From contig JAFLCR010000008.1 of NCBI GenBank assembly GCA_017302755.1, forward strand, positions 1 through 23,236: 23,236 nucleotides of DNA, written 5' to 3'. Source of the DNA: Alphaproteobacteria bacterium. GTDB lineage: Bacteria; Pseudomonadota; Alphaproteobacteria; Rickettsiales; JAFLCR01. Positions 1-9,113 of the stretch are shown here, in pieces. The notes under the pieces were generated by a model. That model was not told the DNA's origin. It ran no database searches and was given only the letters and a program-made list of their open reading frames with translations. Within the stretch, counting starts at the first letter, position 1, and each line of letters opens with the position of its first letter. The position numbers were made by a program, and so were the translations under genes.

Positions 1-1
1 A

Positions 2-697
2 CATTACACCGAGAAACCGCTGATCCTGCCGCATTTCGTTGCCTGGGGCGACCGCCCCCCCAACCCTCAAAGAACCTTTGCGCGCGCGGATTTTGGCTTT
101 GCGGAAGATGACCATCTCTATTTCTGCCCCATGACGCTGCAGAAACTGCATCCGGACTTCGACGCCGCGCTGGCACGCATCCTGGCGCTTGATCCGAAAG
201 GGCGCATCGTGCTGGTGAAGGATCTCAGCGGCCCGCACCGCCTGAACCGGCTTCAGGCGCGGCTGAAACAGCATCTCGGCGCGGCGTATGAACGCGTTGC
301 TTTCCTGCCATGGCTCGACGCCGACCGCTTCGCGAGCGTGATTGCCTTCTCAAACGTCATTCTTGATCCCTTCCCCTTCGGCGGCGGCACAACGTTCTAC
401 CAGACTTGCGCCGCCGGCACGCCCTTCGTCACCCTGCCGGGCACGTTCATGCGCGGCCGCGTGGGGCTTGGCTTCGCCACGCTGCTGGGCATGCCGGAAC
501 TCGCGGCAAAGGACGCGGAAGATTACGCGCAGAAAGCGGTTGCCATCGCCTGTGACGCCTCACATCGCGACGCCCTGCGCCAGAAAATGCTAGCCGCGAA
601 CGACATCCTCTCCGGCGACACCGGCATCTCCACGGCGCTGGCGGAAATGCTCGCAGGGCTGACAAAGCCCGCGCGGCTTCAGGCAGGGGCGGCATGA
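2..697 (+). CDS. SPINDLY/OGT-like protein glycosyltransferase, C-terminal part (5' end outside window)
   Basis: The frame is open from base 2 and ends at TGA 695-697, so this is the C-terminal ~231 residues of a larger protein. It aligns throughout with the C-terminal part of the three complete downstream paralogues: it opens with HYTEKPLILPHFVAWGD, then YFCPMTLQKLHPDFD, FLPWLDADRF, VILDPFPFGGGTTFY and GTPFVTLPGTFMRGR. These match the donor-binding half of GT41 enzymes (eukaryotic OGT, bacterial SPINDLY); the K in LQKLHPD corresponds to the catalytic-region lysine in OGT's QLYKIDP. Expected role: transfer of a sugar from a nucleotide donor to Ser/Thr of a protein in the cytosol, here probably flagellin. 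By sequence it is closer to the third complete paralogue (4995-7022) than to its immediate neighbour. An N-terminal SEC-C motif is expected by analogy but cannot be seen. Confidence 0.88.
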   Translation, partial: HYTEKPLILPHFVAWGDRPPNPQRTFARADFGFAEDDHLYFCPMTLQKLHPDFDAALARILALDPKGRIVLVKDLSGPHRLNRLQARLKQHLGAAYERVAFLPWLDADRFASVIAFSNVILDPFPFGGGTTFYQTCAAGTPFVTLPGTFMRGRVGLGFATLLGMPELAAKDAEDYAQKAVAIACDASHRDALRQKMLAANDILSGDTGISTALAEMLAGLTKPARLQAGAA

Positions 698-715
698 GCT
701 TTACCCCCACAGTTT

Positions 716-820
716 CGTCATCCCGGCGCAGGCCGGGATCCAGCGGTACGCAGCGCCAAACGAATAACCTTTTCGGCGCTTGCCGCGCCGGGCTGGATCC
801 CGGCCTGCGCCGGGATGACG
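716..820. repeat. REP-pair (BIME/MITE-like) inverted repeat between glycosyltransferase genes
   Basis: Two 29-base units, 716-744 and 792-820, are exact reverse complements. Each unit is itself a small palindrome (CCCGGC and GCCGGG around a short loop). An inner AGCGCC (752-757) / GGCGCT (775-780) pair makes the whole 105 bases able to fold into one long hairpin. Related units occur at 10769-10797 and 22641-22750. No ORF lies inside. It fills the gap between the upstream glycosyltransferase stop (697) and the next start (837) and may attenuate or stabilise the mRNA. Confidence 0.85.
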
Positions 821-836
821 AGAAAGGGATTGGCGC

Positions 837-2870
<2,034 letters not shown>

Positions 2871-2894
2871 GCAGCATTTTAGAGGATAAAATAA

Positions 2895-4919
2895 ATGCTG
2901 GAAATCGGCCGTAACGACCCCTGCCCCTGTGGCTCAGGCAAGAAATACAAGAAATGCTGCGCCGACAAGGAACTGCAAACCCCGGTGTTTCACACCGCCA
3001 ACAAACCAGCCAGCAAGCCCGTTTCCGCCGAGCAGATGAAAACCCTGAAGGAAGCGGGCGCCCATCTCGATGCCGGGGATAATGCCACGGCCATCCAGCT
3101 CGCCATGCGCATCTATCGGGAAGCGCCCGACAACGAGGACGCGATGTTCATCGCGGGCACGGCGCTGGCGCGCATCGGCCAGCTTGGCGAAGGGGGGGCA
3201 CTGCTGGAGAAGGCCATCGCACTGCACCCGCAGATGATCCGCAACTACATCGTCCTGGCGGGAGTGAAGCACATGCTGCATGACAGCCCCGCCATGCTTG
3301 ACATCATGCGCCGCGCGCTGGCGCTCGACCCCTCGGCCATCGTCCATCAATGGGTCGCCTTCGCCGCCATGGTCAACGGCAGGCTGGAAGAGGCGGAAAC
3401 GCATTTCCGTGCCGCCATCGCCTTAAGCCCCGCCCCGAATACGGAAGCGATGGACTTGCTCTACGCGGTGCTGAAGCGCGCAGGCAAGGCCGCAGAGGCG
3501 CAAGAGGCATGGAACAAGCTACTCGCACTTGAGCCGCACAGCACCGCCAAGCTCACCTCGCTGTTCATGTTCCCGGAAATTGCCCGCGACGCGACGCATA
3601 TCGCGCAGATCCGCGGCAGCATTGAAAAGGACATCGACGAGCTTCGCCAATATCCCGTCGCGGCCGACACGCTGGACGCCCGGCTGCGCATGCCGCCTTT
3701 TTACCTGGCCTTCCACGGAGTCAACGACCGGCAGCTGCTGGAAAAAGCCTGCGCCATGTTCCGCCGTTGCAGCCATGAGCTGAACTACACCGCCTCGCAC
3801 TGCCTGAATTGGAAAGGCGCGGAAGATCGGCCGGTGCGGCTCGGCATGGTGTCCGAATATTTTTACAGCCACTCAGTCGGCAAATACATGAACCGTCTGT
3901 TCACGGCACTGCGGGAAAACGGCTTCGAGGTGCACGCCTTCAGCTTCGGCGGAAGGCAGGACGCGGGAAAGCTGGAGCTCGCCCGCAACTGCAACAGCTT
4001 CACCGACCTTCCCGTCACCGCTGCCCTGGCCAAGGACGTGATCGCCGCAAAGCAGCTGGACATCCTCCTCTACCCTGACATCGGGATGAACAGCTTTTCC
4101 TATTTCCTTTCCTTTTACCGCCTGGCGCCGGTGCAGTGCTTGCTGGCGGGGCACCCCATCACCTCGGGTGTCGACACGGTGGATTACTACATCTCCACCA
4201 GCCTGCTTGAGCCGGAAAACGCGCAGGAGCATTACAGTGAAAAACTTCTCACGCTCCCGCATTTCACCGCCTGGGCGGACAAACCGACGCTTCCCGCAAC
4301 CTGGGTTGGCAAAAAGGAAATCGGATTCCCTGAACGCGGGCACGTCTATTTCTGCCCAATGACGATCTACAAGATCCACCCCGATTTTGACGAAGGGGTG
4401 AAAGCTGTGCTGGAGCGCGACCCGGAAGGTCATGCCGTCTTCGTCATCCCAGATTCGGAAACCTACCGCGCCGACCAGGTGCGCGACCGCCTGGTGGCCA
4501 AGCTTGGCGCGGATCTGATGCGGCGCGTCCTTTTCATCCCATGGCTCAAGCCCGATGCCTTCTTCTCCGCGCTTCATCATGCAGACGTGGTGATCGATTC
4601 CTTCCACCTGGGCGGCGGCACGACGTTTTATTCGATCTTCGCCGCCGGCACCCCCTTTGTCACCCTGCCGGGGGAGCTGATGCGCGGGCGCATCGGCCTG
4701 GCGATGGCAAAACTGCTCGGCATTGAGGACGAAGCCGTGGCAACGAGCGTCGTGGATTATGCAGAAAAAGCGGTGCGCCTGGCATCGGACGCCAAGCTGC
4801 GGGAGGCAGTGCGCGGTAAAATCCTAACGAATAGCGAATCGCTCTTCGGCAACACCGGCAGCAGCCTCGAACTGGCCGAACTTCTGAAAAGCCTTGTGAA
4901 GCAGCCTGTGCCCGCCTGA
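2895..4919 (+). CDS. SEC-C/TPR/SPINDLY-type protein O-glycosyltransferase, array copy 2
   Basis: 674 aa. The SEC-C motif is at residues 5-22 with a Cys-Cys end (C10, C12, C21, C22) instead of the Cys-His of copy 1. TPR-like helices cover ~45-225, and the GT41-type region starts ~312: LGMVSEYFYSHSVGKYM, LAPVQCLLAGHPITSG, YKIHPDFD (~491), FIPWLKPDAFFSALHHADV, FHLGGGTTF (~571) and GTPFVTLPGELMRGR. The start is set by AGAGGA at 2881-2886, eight bases before ATG 2895. Only 24 bases separate it from copy 1, so the two are surely co-transcribed. It is the closest relative of copy 1 in the catalytic half. The donor-loop FGGG is LGGG here. Family assignment is firm; substrate is unknown. Confidence 0.9.
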   Translation: MLEIGRNDPCPCGSGKKYKKCCADKELQTPVFHTANKPASKPVSAEQMKTLKEAGAHLDAGDNATAIQLAMRIYREAPDNEDAMFIAGTALARIGQLGEGGALLEKAIALHPQMIRNYIVLAGVKHMLHDSPAMLDIMRRALALDPSAIVHQWVAFAAMVNGRLEEAETHFRAAIALSPAPNTEAMDLLYAVLKRAGKAAEAQEAWNKLLALEPHSTAKLTSLFMFPEIARDATHIAQIRGSIEKDIDELRQYPVAADTLDARLRMPPFYLAFHGVNDRQLLEKACAMFRRCSHELNYTASHCLNWKGAEDRPVRLGMVSEYFYSHSVGKYMNRLFTALRENGFEVHAFSFGGRQDAGKLELARNCNSFTDLPVTAALAKDVIAAKQLDILLYPDIGMNSFSYFLSFYRLAPVQCLLAGHPITSGVDTVDYYISTSLLEPENAQEHYSEKLLTLPHFTAWADKPTLPATWVGKKEIGFPERGHVYFCPMTIYKIHPDFDEGVKAVLERDPEGHAVFVIPDSETYRADQVRDRLVAKLGADLMRRVLFIPWLKPDAFFSALHHADVVIDSFHLGGGTTFYSIFAAGTPFVTLPGELMRGRIGLAMAKLLGIEDEAVATSVVDYAEKAVRLASDAKLREAVRGKILTNSESLFGNTGSSLELAELLKSLVKQPVPA

Positions 4920-4994
4920 GGCGACCTCGCCCCTCTCCTCTGTTCGGAATTCTTTTTTTAGGATATGGAAAACAGATCATGCGAGGTTTTCTTT

Positions 4995-7022
4995 ATGCTC
5001 TCAGTCGGCCGTAACGACCCCTGCCCCTGCGGCTCGGGACAGAAATATAAGAAATGCTGCGCGGACAAACCCCTCGCGGCCACAGCGGCCAATACGCGCC
5101 ACAACACTGAATCCGTTTCCGCCGAGGTCAAGCAAAAGCTTCTGGAAGCCGCCCGGCTGCTGGAAGAAGGCGATCCCGGCCATGCGCTGCAATACGCCGA
5201 ACCCTGCCTGATCAAGTTTCCCGAGAACGAAGACTGCCTCTTCCTCACCGGGCTGGCCCATGCGCGCCTGGGCAACCTCACCGAAGCCGAGCGCCTTTTC
5301 GAGCGGGCGATCGCGCGCCAGCCGCTGCGCACGCGCAGCTACATCATGCTGGCGGGCGTCTATTTCCAGCAGCACCACTACAAAAGCGTGCTTCAAACCA
5401 TGCAGAAAGCCGTGGACATCGAGCCGATGAACCCCACCGTGGTCTACTGGTACGGGGTCGCGCAGGTCTTGAACGGCGCGCCCGAAGACGCGGAAAAGAA
5501 CTTCCGCAAGGCCATCTCGCTCAGCCCGAAGCCTTACGAGGAGGCGATGGGATATCTCTACTCCGTCCTACGCCGCTTGGGCCGTGACGCGGAGGCGGAA
5601 ACCGAATATGCGCGGTTGCTGGAGCATAACCCGCGCACGGGCATCAAATTCTCCTCTTTGTTCATGTTCCCTGAAATCACCCGCTCCCGCGAGCACATCG
5701 CCGAAATCCGGGCCCAGCTCGACCGGGACATGGACGAGGTTCTCAGCCGCGGCATCAGCGTGGAGGGGCCGGATTCCGTGCTTCAGGTTCCCGGTTTCTA
5801 CCTGGCTTTCCACGGCCTGAACGACCGTGACATCATGCAGAAGGCCTGCCGCTTCTTCCGCCAGACCTGCCCCGCCCTCTCCTACACCGCGCCGCACTGC
5901 CACGGCTGGCAGGGCGTGCCGGAGGGACGGAAAATCCGCATCGGCTTCATCTCGCAGTATTTTTACAACCACTCCGTCGGCTCGTACATGAACAGCCTGA
6001 TCACGGCGCTGCACGCCACCGGCCAGTTCGAGGTGCACGTCATGAGCTTCGGCGGCAAGCAGGACGCCCAGAGCCAGAACGTCTTCGCCTCCTGCGCCAG
6101 CGCGGTGCACCTGCCGATCACGGTGGCGCTGGCGAGCGAGATCATCGCGCAGAAAAAGCTCGACATCCTGGTGTACACCGACATCGGCATGAACACGTTT
6201 TCCTATTTCCTGCCGTTTTACCGCCTCGCGCCCGTTCAATGCGTGATGGCGGGGCATCCCGTCACCACCGGCATCGACACGGTGGATTACTTCATTTCCA
6301 GCGACAGCTTTGAGCCGGAAGGGGCGCAGGAGCATTACAGCGAAACCCTGCTCACCATCCCCGAGTTCACTGCCTGGGGCATCCGCCCCCGCCTGCCCGA
6401 GCCCTGGCTCGACCGTAAGCATTTCGGGATTTCGGAAGAAGATCGCCTTTATTTCGCGCCCATGACGCTGCAAAAGCTTCATCCTGATAACGACGCCGTT
6501 TTCAAAAAAATCCTGGAGCGCGACCCGAAAGCGCGCATCGTGCTGGTGAAGGATGCCAACAACCCGCATTGGCATGGCCTGCTGGGCAACCGGCTCGCGG
6601 AGCATCTCGGCGAGGCGCTCGCCGCGCGCGTGACGTTCCTCGACTGGATGAGCCACGACGAGTTCTTGAGCGCCCTGCACTTCGCCGACGTGCTGCTCGA
6701 TCCGCTCTGCTTCGGCGGCGGCACGACGTTCTACCTGATCGCCGCCACGGGAACACCGTTTATCACACTTCCCACCTCTTACATGCGTGGCCGGGTGGGC
6801 ATGGCCTTCGCCAACCTGCTCGGCATGCCGGAGATGATCGCGCGCGACGAGGAGAATTACGTCGCGCAGGCCATCGCCATTGCCTCCGACACCGCCAAGC
6901 GACAGTCCCTGCGGGAAAAGATGTTGGCGAACAACGCGGCGCTTTATGGCGACACCGGCACGGTCGCCTCGCTCCAGGCGCTGTTCATGGGCTTGGCAAA
7001 AAAGCAGGCGGCCGCCGCCTGA
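4995..7022 (+). CDS. SEC-C/TPR/SPINDLY-type protein O-glycosyltransferase, array copy 3
   Basis: 675 aa from ATG 4995. This start has GCGAGG (4981-4986) eight bases upstream and places the SEC-C motif (GRNDPCPCGSGQKYKKCC) four residues in, as in copies 1 and 2. An in-frame ATG at 4965 would add ten unconserved residues and has a poorer site. TPR helices cover ~45-225. The GT41-type region begins ~312: IGFISQYFYNHSVGSYM, LAPVQCVMAGHPVTTG, TLQKLHPDND (~491), FLDWMSHDEF, LCFGGGTTFY (~571) and GTPFITLPTSYMRGR. In the catalytic half it resembles the truncated copy at 2-697 (LQKLHPD, RIVLVKD, MRGRVG, GDTG) more than its neighbour. The 75-base gap from copy 2 holds a T7 run (4953-4959) with no stem. 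Last gene of the plus-strand array; it converges on flagellin. Confidence 0.9.
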   Translation: MLSVGRNDPCPCGSGQKYKKCCADKPLAATAANTRHNTESVSAEVKQKLLEAARLLEEGDPGHALQYAEPCLIKFPENEDCLFLTGLAHARLGNLTEAERLFERAIARQPLRTRSYIMLAGVYFQQHHYKSVLQTMQKAVDIEPMNPTVVYWYGVAQVLNGAPEDAEKNFRKAISLSPKPYEEAMGYLYSVLRRLGRDAEAETEYARLLEHNPRTGIKFSSLFMFPEITRSREHIAEIRAQLDRDMDEVLSRGISVEGPDSVLQVPGFYLAFHGLNDRDIMQKACRFFRQTCPALSYTAPHCHGWQGVPEGRKIRIGFISQYFYNHSVGSYMNSLITALHATGQFEVHVMSFGGKQDAQSQNVFASCASAVHLPITVALASEIIAQKKLDILVYTDIGMNTFSYFLPFYRLAPVQCVMAGHPVTTGIDTVDYFISSDSFEPEGAQEHYSETLLTIPEFTAWGIRPRLPEPWLDRKHFGISEEDRLYFAPMTLQKLHPDNDAVFKKILERDPKARIVLVKDANNPHWHGLLGNRLAEHLGEALAARVTFLDWMSHDEFLSALHFADVLLDPLCFGGGTTFYLIAATGTPFITLPTSYMRGRVGMAFANLLGMPEMIARDEENYVAQAIAIASDTAKRQSLREKMLANNAALYGDTGTVASLQALFMGLAKKQAAAA

Positions 7023-7070
7023 TAGCGGGCATAGGGGAAGGCATTACCAGAGCCGTCAGCCCGGGCCGCG

Positions 7071-7145
7071 TACGGCGGCGCCATGTGAGCATTCCCGCGA
7101 AGCGGGAAGCGGCCTGTCCGCCGTAGCTCGAAGAGCGAAGGAGGA
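7071..7145. repeat. Nested palindromic spacer downstream of the glycosyltransferase array
   Basis: An outer stem TACGGCGG (7071-7078) / CCGCCGTA (7118-7125) encloses a perfect hairpin TTCCCGC (7092-7098) / GCGGGAA (7102-7108). An overlapping third stem pairs TCCGCC (7117-7122) with GGAGGA (7140-7145, one mismatch) around GCTCGAAGAGC. There is no T-run on the plus strand, so a classic terminator for the array is not evident; it may be a REP-like element or 3'-end stabiliser. Confidence 0.5.
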
Positions 7146-7160
7146 AGCGGGTGCAAACGC

Positions 7161-7188
7161 AAAAGAGCCGGTTCCTCGCGGAACCGGC
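7161..7188 (-). terminator. Intrinsic terminator of the flagellin gene
   Basis: Read on the minus strand: GCCGGTTCC, loop GCGA, GGAACCGGC, then TCTTTT. The nine-base stem (7067-style GC-rich, at 7167-7175 and 7180-7188) is perfect and begins about 20 bases past the flagellin stop codon (7208-7210). Confidence 0.85.
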
Positions 7189-7207
7189 CCTCTCTGCAAT
7201 GATCCCT

Positions 7208-8767
7208 CTATTGACCTAGCAGCTTCAGGAAGTTGGACTTCATGAGATTGGCCTGGGCGAGCACCGAGATGCCGGCCTGGACCTTAACCTGGTTTTCGGC
7301 GTACTCGGCGGATTCGGAGGCAATATCCGTATCCATGAGCACCGACCGCGCCGCGTCCTGGTTCTGGATGGCGGTTTCCAGATTGGCCCCGGCATAATCG
7401 AACTGCGACTGAAACGCGCCAACCTGCGCCCGCTGGGCGGTGATGGCATCGAGGGCCGCATTGATCGTGGTCACCGCATCGGAAGCGCCCGCTTGCGTGC
7501 TGACGCTCGGAATCGCGCCGCCGTAGATGGTGCCCGTGCCCGAATTGGCGAGGGTGATGTTGATGTCGTCGGTGGGCGACGTGCCGACCTGCACCCCGAC
7601 CCCCGGCGCTCCCGCATTCGCGAAGGCGTCGTTCAGCGCGGAGACGAAATCCGATGCGCCGACGGCGTTGGCGAAGTTGAACGTGCCGTTGAGTCCGGTC
7701 AATCCTATTCGCAGCTGGGTGTTATCCACCGTGCTGTTGAAGGTGATCGTGCTGGTGTTGCTGATCGTGTTCTGCACGCCGGTCGCGGTATACCGGTTGC
7801 CACCAATATCGACACTGATCTGCCCGTTATTGGCGGTGGACACCGCATCCACGGAGAAGCTGCCGAACGCGCCCGGCTGCTGGCCCGCGAAGATGACAGT
7901 GTTTGAGTAAACGCTGGCCAGATTGCCCGAACCCAGGAAACCAGTGACCTGATAATTGGGCAGAAGGCTTGAGCCGTTCAGCGCGTTGCTCAGATTGCTT
8001 TCCACCACGCTGGCCAGGTTCGAGGCTCCGGTAAAGGCACCAGCACCCAGATTCTGGAATGTGATGTTGGCACCGGTGAAGGTGGTGTTGGATGACGTCA
8101 CCGTGAAGCTGGTGGCGTTGTTGGCGATGTTGGTCGCGCTGAACACCTCGCCGCCGATATTGAGCGTCACGTCATAGTTGGTGCCGTTGGCGGTGACGCT
8201 CGCCACCTGGATGCCGCCGGTGAAGTTCTGGCCGTCGGAAGAAAGCGCATTGAACCCGTTCACGACCGCATTGCCGCCGCCGGTGATGCCGAGCACCTGC
8301 GACGAGTTTGCGCCCGCGACCGCGTTATACGTGCCGCCTCCTTGAAGCGAGCCATCGATGAGCGAGGTATTGTTGAATTTCGTGGAGGTCACCAGGCTGT
8401 CGATCTGCTGGGAAAGCGCCTGGAACTGCTGATCCAGGAAGCCCCGTTCCGTGGCGCTGAGCGTCCCGGAATTCGCCTGGGTGGCGAGCGACAGCTGCTG
8501 CTGAAGAATGTCGGTGATGTTGCCCAGCGCACCGTCGGCTACCGAAAGCAGGGCATTAGCCTGCTGGGTGTTGGTGAGCGCTGTTTTCTGGGTGGAGATC
8601 TTACTCATCAGCGACGTGCCGATGGAAAGAGCCGCGATATCGTCGGAGGCTCTGGCAATGCGGTTGCCGCTGGAAAGCCGCGCGATGTTCAGCGCGACGC
8701 TGTTGGACGCCTTATTTAGATTCTTAGAAGCATAAGACGACAATTGGGTGGAAGTTAGCGAGACCAT
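7208..8767 (-). CDS. fliC: Flagellin (filament protein) with long duplicated central domain
   Basis: 519 aa. The N-terminal ~140 residues (KNLNKASNSVALNIARLSSG, SDDIAALSIGTSLMSKIST) and the C-terminal ~90 (AQRAQVGAFQSQFDYAGANL, DIASESAEYA, ending LMKSNFLKLLGQ) are the conserved D0/D1 helices of flagellin, secreted by the flagellar type III system. The central ~290 residues are Ser/Thr/Asn/Gly-rich and beta-like. They seem to hold two related units, ~183-301 and ~302-421: DVTLNIGGEVFSAT aligns with QISVDIGGNRYTAT, each followed by T-rich strands and a helix (NLSNAL / VSALNDAF). All eight lysines are in the end domains (15, 19, 56, 61, 130, 495, 510, 515); none occurs from 131 to 494. The start has AGGA upstream (minus strand GAGTAGGAAACGACC-ATG). 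A monocistronic gene with its own terminator; probable substrate of the surrounding glycosyltransferases. Confidence 0.96.
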   Translation of the reverse strand: MVSLTSTQLSSYASKNLNKASNSVALNIARLSSGNRIARASDDIAALSIGTSLMSKISTQKTALTNTQQANALLSVADGALGNITDILQQQLSLATQANSGTLSATERGFLDQQFQALSQQIDSLVTSTKFNNTSLIDGSLQGGGTYNAVAGANSSQVLGITGGGNAVVNGFNALSSDGQNFTGGIQVASVTANGTNYDVTLNIGGEVFSATNIANNATSFTVTSSNTTFTGANITFQNLGAGAFTGASNLASVVESNLSNALNGSSLLPNYQVTGFLGSGNLASVYSNTVIFAGQQPGAFGSFSVDAVSTANNGQISVDIGGNRYTATGVQNTISNTSTITFNSTVDNTQLRIGLTGLNGTFNFANAVGASDFVSALNDAFANAGAPGVGVQVGTSPTDDINITLANSGTGTIYGGAIPSVSTQAGASDAVTTINAALDAITAQRAQVGAFQSQFDYAGANLETAIQNQDAARSVLMDTDIASESAEYAENQVKVQAGISVLAQANLMKSNFLKLLGQ

Positions 8768-9113
8768 GGTCGTTTCCTACTCTCATGATGTGATTCTCCT
8801 ACGTGGAATATTGTTATGGAAAGGCTATTGCCTCCCCTTATCTCACCCAAGGCACTACCTGCCGCGGGTACATCAATTATGATCTTTTATGCGTCATTAA
8901 TAAGTTAACGAATTTAGCCTTATACAATTAATTATTGATGCAATTTTAATAAAAATACTTATTTATCCCGTTGTTTATTAAAATTTTCCAGTCAAATAGA
9001 CGAGTAAATTCTTTGCCAAAGGGGAAAAAATTGCCGCACATGGTTATTTTTGCTAGGGCGCGCCGCATGTTTGGCTAAAATGACGAACCTCACTTCTTAC
9101 GATAGTTTCCGTC
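8768..9113. other. AT-rich divergent intergenic region with promoters for flagellin and the adjacent glycosyltransferase
   Basis: 346 bases with no gene. By hand count 8881-9000 is only about 20-25% G+C, against GC-rich neighbours, which suits a promoter and regulator-binding region. Two weak sigma-54-like (GG-N10-GC) patterns are present: plus strand 9020-9035 (AGGGGAAAAAATTGCC, good -12 TTGC, poor -24 flank), pointing to the gene at 9114; and minus strand 8823-8838 (core GG and GC only), which would start flagellin mRNA near 8812. Neither is convincing alone. I found no good sigma-28 match. Confidence 0.5.

Noticed and set aside
1..697. Truncated glycosyltransferase as a pseudogene
   Set aside because: The frame is open from the window edge with full homology to the C-terminal part of the paralogues, so it is simply cut by the window.
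716..820. CRISPR-like or insertion-sequence element
   Set aside because: Only two inverted units, no direct repeats with spacers, no cas genes, no transposase frame.
4951..4960. T7 run between array copies 2 and 3 as a terminator
   Set aside because: No stem-loop precedes it; copies 2 and 3 are probably co-transcribed.
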